From Coemansia sp. RSA 922 (lineage: Eukaryota; Kickxellomycota; Kickxellomycetes; Kickxellales; Kickxellaceae): a DNA stretch of 19,659 bases. Both the position numbers and the translations under genes were made by a program. The notes beneath the pieces are model-generated. The model did no database searches and was not told the origin of the DNA. It worked only from the letters and a program-made list of their open reading frames with translations. The stretch lies in the NCBI GenBank assembly GCA_027577415.1, contig JANBQS010000374.1, positions 1-19,659 on the forward strand, read 5' to 3'. How positions within the stretch are numbered: the first letter of the stretch is position 1; each line of letters opens with the position of its first letter. This document shows, piece by piece, positions 16,001-19,659 of this stretch.

Positions 16001-19000
16001 ATGTCTCAATGGACGGGAATGACGATGGCGAGTCCTCCGATTCGGACTACGAAAATGAGCCAGGGGCTTCCTCGTGGACCAAGCAAAAATCGTCGGCGAT
16101 GGAGGCGAGGAAGCTAGCAGCTGACAAGCGCCGTGCCATCGAGGAGTGCCTCAAAGACTACATGCGCATTTTGAACCGGTCGACAAAGGCGATGTTGCAT
16201 GGCGTATCTTATGCCAGCGCCGTTGACGCGGCCAAGCATGCTGTCTCGCTTCTCCCTCTCTACAAGACATTTGATGTGCTGTTGACGCGGGTAACAATGG
16301 CACTTGGGGCAGGCCAGGTAACCCTTAGATCCAAGGCGTTGCGTTCTCTCAATCAAATTGCCTCTCATCGGCCGTCGGTGCTGTACCAAACCAGTGTGAA
16401 GTTTGCCATCAACCACCGCTTGCAAGACAGCTCACCACAAGTGCGCGAGGCAGCAATTGACTTGATTGGCAAGCACGTCGCGCAGAATCCCGAGCTCACG
16501 AGCCAGTACTACGATTTCATAAGCGTGCGGGTCTTGGACAAGGGACCCAGCGTTCGCCGTCGAGTAATCCGGATCCTCAAAGAGATTTATTTGCTCTCGA
16601 GCGATCATGCGCAGCTGGTAGACATTGGTATCCGCCTGTTGCAGCGCACCAACGACGACGAGCGGATAATTCGGGAGCTGGCCGTGAAAACCCTGCAAGA
16701 GCTCTGGTTCACACATGAAGAACATGTGCATTCTTGCGACGAGGAGGAGTCGCCCATGGAAATGTCGGGAAACATGTTTAATATGCTTTCGCCCGAGGTA
16801 CAGCGGCAGATGCTAAAGCGAGTGCAAGTGATGGCGGGCGTCACAGAGGCTGCTCGATCGCGCGAGCTTGGCGACCTGATGGCTGGTCTGTTCGAGCACG
16901 TCACTACGTCGACAACCAAAGCTGAGGCAGAAAGCGCGATGATTGTCATTCGGTGCATGGTTGATGCCCTGTTTGAGCAGTTGCTAAGATCTGAAGAGTC
17001 TGAAGCCAACGCCAGTCCTAGCAACAGTGCGACATCCGTGCCTGGGCTTTCAACTGCCACCTGTCTGCGCTTTATATCCACGCTCAGCGGTATCGCGCCG
17101 GATGCGGTAGGGGCACACAGCGAGGTCCTTGGAACCTATCTCAAGATGACCGAGGCCTCCGAAGAAGACACGCTACACCACGTTCTGACGATCTTTAGCA
17201 ACACGTTGCTAAGTATCCCTCACCCCAGCGCCCAGTTCCTCGGTTCTTTGGAGAGCGATCTGATATCCATTTTGTCTTCTAGCCCGCAAAGCATCTTGAC
17301 ACTCGCCGTACCATGTCTGTGCACGCTCGTAGACAAGATTACGTGGAACTATGGCAAGCTTATTAGGCTGTTTCGCTCGTGTGCATTGCAGCTCTGCCAC
17401 GAGCGGCGGCTGGTAGCTGGTGGCTCACGGGGGACGCAGTCGCCCAAGAACCTGATGCGCTTCATCATCCTGGCTGGGCTGACGTGCTGTCACTTTGACT
17501 TTGACGAGCATCGGGCGAAGCACAGGGATCACTTTAAGGGCCTGGACGAGGTGGTCGAGACCACTGTTCCCGCGTTTATGAACGACTTGCTTTTGTTTTT
17601 TGCCTCGTCGCAGCTTCCGTCGCCAGTCCAGTTAGCAGCGATACAAATGCTGGGACATTTGTATATCAAACAGCCTCCTCTGGCGCTAGAGCCTCGAGCA
17701 CGAGCGGTGATGGACAGGGCGTTTGCCAGCGATAGCAACGGGCACAAGCTGCAACTTTTGCGCAACTTTTACGACTTTTTGCGGGCCGACGCTAGGCGCT
17801 ATGCCACTCATGCGAAAGAAGACAGAGGGCAAGCGCGCGAGGTCGACGCCAAGGCTCTCGTGGGAGACACTGGTAAGATGAGCGAAGCCGGCGTGGGTGC
17901 CTCGCTGATGCAGACCTATTTGGACCGAGTCATCGAGGCAACATTTGTATCGAGCGCGGCAACACTTCGTGCGACAGGGTTTGAAGTCATATCGCTTGTA
18001 TTGGAGCAAGGACTGGCACATCCGTTAAAGTGCGTACCAGCGCTGATCGCGCTGAGCACTAGCAGCGACCCTCACATCCGCAGCAAGGCATTGAAGCTAC
18101 ATCAGGACCTGAATTCCAAGTACGCGTCGTTTATCCACTCTCGCGACATTGAAGGCGTGCGCAAGGCATATGAGTACCAGGTGCAACTCCGGGGCCAGGC
18201 AGAGTACGTAGTAGGCTATGACCACTGCAGCGAGGCCAGGGAGACGGCGGGGCGGCCAGTTGCCTTTTTGCAGCCGCTGTACTCCTTGCTGCGCTCCAAG
18301 CGAGCTCGGCGCAATGATTTTTTGAGTCTCTTGGTGAAGATAGGCGATGCCGATGCGACGAGCACTGGGGTAAGCTACGCTGAGAGTTGGCGGTCAGACG
18401 TGTCGTTTGTGCGCTTTGTTGCCGAAAACATTGCGGGGTTGAACTTTAAGTTCTTGGATGAAGTGTTGCACGTCAACTACCAAGTCAGCTCAGTTATCGC
18501 CAGTACGGGGTCGAACCTTCTTCACATACTTGATTACGATGGCCAGGCAGTCGCGGATACTCTCAGCGACTCTGCACGCAAAAGCAGGCGTGCGACTGAG
18601 GCGAGTGTGTGCGTCGGCATATTGTTTGTTTTGCGGGAATTCCTCAAGACGCACTATGGCATAGCCGAGTCAAGATGTGCTGGATATAGCCCGAACGACC
18701 CGTCGAACGCGCGCGATAAGCCTGTAGTGTGGCACGGGCAAAACGACCAGGGTCGCATCGACTGGAGCGCGTGGCCGTATGCAGTTAGGCGCATGGAGTC
18801 GACAGCCGACTACAGCGACCAACGCGCCAGATTCAGGCACATGATGGCCGGGTCGCTCGCAGCGACTGAGGAGAGCGCGGGCGTAGCGGGCGAGAACCGG
18901 TCGTTCGAGAGTCACGCCAATGGCTCGGGCGGATCCTTTGTCGATGATCTGGCACTCAATGCCGAAGAGCTGGAGTTTCTAACTGAGCAGCTTATTGATG

Positions 19001-19005
19001 ACTAG
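13092..19005 (+). CDS. SCC2: Cohesin loader Scc2/Mis4/NIPBL, four exons
   Basis: HEAT-repeat protein that, with Scc4/Mau2, loads cohesin onto DNA and stimulates its ATPase. Proposed CDS is join(13092-13330, 13425-13543, 13668-13769, 13958-19005), 1835 aa, within the family's range (yeast about 1490, fission yeast about 1580, human about 2800). Exons 1-3 supply residues 1-154, the part expected to bind Scc4/Mau2. All junction phases agree. Residues about 190-200 (PVAKRQRPG) resemble a nuclear localisation signal. An Asp/Glu/Ser-rich linker sits near 801-860. The most diagnostic block, about 940-1070 (LRSKALRSLNQIA, VREAAIDLIGKHV, QYYDFISVRVLDKGPSVRRRVIRILKEI, LQELWF), matches the conserved Nipbl HEAT region. 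The conserved C-terminal domain follows (about 1380-1560), with VQLAAIQMLGHLY, HPLKCVPALIALST and KYASFIHSRDIEGVRKAYEYQ. No ATG in this frame lies nearby upstream of 13092. Confidence 0.93.
13331..13424 (+). other. SCC2 intron 1
   Basis: 94 nt, donor GTAAGT, acceptor ACTGTAG. Splits an Ile codon (AT/A). Joins ...LNSDEVQS to RLKESPTAYFFDRA. Confidence 0.8.
13544..13667 (+). other. SCC2 intron 2
   Basis: 124 nt, donor GTAAGT, acceptor GATTTTAG. Splits a Glu codon (G/AG) and joins ...LLTLAR to LPQDGPLSTKGN. Confidence 0.75.
13770..13957 (+). other. SCC2 intron 3
   Basis: 188 nt, donor AAG|GTACAT, acceptor CTCGTAG ending at 13957. It splits an Asp codon (G/AT). The acceptor lies 10 nt past an ATG at 13948 that is in frame with exon 4. 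An alternative acceptor, TTCAAG (13947), would not fit the phase of exon 3. Confidence 0.65.
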
Positions 19006-19303
19006 TAGCTCTATGAATTTTTCATTTTGTGCAACGTGATTGAGAAAAGGTCACACCCGAAAAGTATGTGTAGTGGTTGTTCCTGAGGGCACACCTGACG
19101 TGATGCCTAAATTGCCGGAAGGAAGAGCTAGAGTTAGCGAGGGCTGGCTGGTGTTGCACAGTTGGGCCCTGGCCATGCTACCATGACGTGTGTGTGGGCA
19201 CTGGGGGCCAGAGTGGCTCGTTGAAAGTGGAGCACAGTGCCGCCGTATCTGCCTCCGTCACCCCGCCGTCCCCCCATCGGTCGCACCAGAGCAAAGTGAC
19301 GAA

Positions 19304-19336
19304 CCACCAAAATAGGCTGAGACTATTTTTGGGTGG
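19304..19336. promoter_or_regulatory. Inverted repeat CCACCAAAATAG ... CTATTTTTGGGTGG
   Basis: Arms 19304-19315 and 19323-19336 are near-perfect inverted copies around a 7-nt spacer. The right arm contains CTATTTTTGG, the exact reverse complement of CCAAAAATAG found at 12741-12750. It could be a paired binding site for a dimeric factor or a small hairpin. Confidence 0.5.
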
Positions 19337-19463
19337 ACAAGAAGGGATGGAGCCAATTACGAAAGCACACGCTTGCCTCGAGTGGACCAGGGAAACGAAG
19401 CGTGAGGATTGCCCAAGGCAGGCGGGGAGACTAACAGTAGAAGCTGCAAACATGAAAGTGTCA

Positions 19464-19472
19464 CATAAATAG
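19464..19472 (+). promoter_or_regulatory. TATA-like element CATAAATAG
   Basis: CACATAAATAGCCC sits about 20-30 bp ahead of a long CT-rich stretch beginning near 19486. That spacing is expected for a TATA box and a pyrimidine-rich transcription start region. Called by eye. Confidence 0.4.
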
Positions 19473-19485
19473 CCCTTGGATGCTC

Positions 19486-19603
19486 GTCCCTCCTCTCTCC
19501 TTGTCTCTGCGATTGTCTCTTGTTCTCTACCTCTTTCTCCTCTGTTGGCAACTCTTCTTCCTCCCCTCTTCATCCTTTTTTTTCTCTCTCTCTCTCTGCT
19601 GCT
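19486..19603 (+). repeat. CT-rich tract with (TC)n microsatellite
   Basis: About 118 nt dominated by C and T, including an eight-unit (TC) run near 19582-19598 and ending in GCTGCTTTAG. It may be a pyrimidine-rich leader of the next gene, and its end also resembles a 3' splice site. Composition resembles the shorter tract at 2432-2478. Confidence 0.55.
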
Positions 19604-19659
19604 TTAGCTTCAAACTTTACGCGCGCGACTCACCCTTACTCACTCACATCTACACAGCA

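Larger units (their letters stand above)
19006..19659. other. Right non-coding flank, probable promoter of a gene beyond the window
   Basis: 654 bp with no frame of recognisable content. It begins with the SCC2 3' region and contains the inverted CCAAAATAG/CTATTTTTGG pair at 19304-19336. It ends with a TATA-like element and a CT-rich leader. This order suggests that a plus-strand gene begins just past the window end. The open frames at 19178-19573 and 19188-19472 are low-complexity shadows. Confidence 0.55.

Noticed and set aside
19178..19573. 131-codon minus-strand frame and 94-codon plus-strand frame at the right end
   Set aside because: Both run through CT-rich and promoter-like sequence, have compositional bias and no motif.
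1..19659. Defence island, biosynthetic cluster, transposon or CRISPR array
   Set aside because: The genes are unrelated core eukaryotic functions; I saw no spaced direct repeats, terminal inverted repeats with a transposase, or clustered tailoring enzymes.

Overview
This is a compact eukaryotic nuclear segment, most likely from a fungus. It carries seven protein-coding genes. Introns are few and mostly about 95-190 nt, with GTAAGT, GTGCGT or GTACAT donors and TAG acceptors. Intergenic gaps range from 57 to 478 bp, and promoters are pyrimidine-rich. The gene set points to fungi: an Rpd3-type deacetylase with a long tail, a secreted aspartic protease with a Lys-Arg processing site, and a multi-FAS1 membrane protein of the yeast/fission-yeast vacuolar type. 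An early-diverging lineage (for example Kickxellomycotina) is a guess from the general style of the proteins and introns, not something I can prove. I see no transposon, CRISPR array, tRNA, rRNA or prokaryotic operon.

Layout. 1-668: AT-rich sequence with no supportable gene. 769-2289 (+): NMD3, the 60S export adaptor. 2493-3194 (+): a small acidic, unassigned protein in two exons. 3310-4179 (-): an ELO-family fatty-acid elongase with a QxxHH histidine box and a C-terminal KKxx signal. 4502-6819 (-): an Rpd3/HDAC1-type deacetylase with a 40-nt first exon and a very long acidic tail. 6820-7118: a bidirectional promoter. 7119-10576 (+): a three-exon, about 1012-residue protein with five FAS1-like modules, a C-terminal membrane anchor and a terminal YQSL motif. 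10634-12613 (-): a pepsin-family aspartic protease with long Ser/Thr-rich pro- and C-terminal regions. 12614-13091: a second bidirectional promoter. 13092-19005 (+): a four-exon Scc2/Nipbl/Mis4 cohesin loader. 19006-19659: non-coding, ending in what looks like the TATA-like element and CT-rich leader of the next gene.

The genes are unrelated housekeeping and secretory-pathway functions: ribosome export, chromatin deacetylation, cohesin loading, lipid elongation, a vacuolar or cell-surface adhesion-type protein, and a protease. They do not form an obvious pathway. I found no convincing undescribed multi-gene system. The most useful results are gene models. Splicing restores the HDAC N-terminus, joins two FAS1 reading frames into one gene, and adds about 154 N-terminal residues to the cohesin loader. 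Secondary points are the terminal sorting motifs, variant residues in conserved motifs, the unassigned acidic protein, and a repeated CCAAAAATAG-type inverted site in two intergenic regions.
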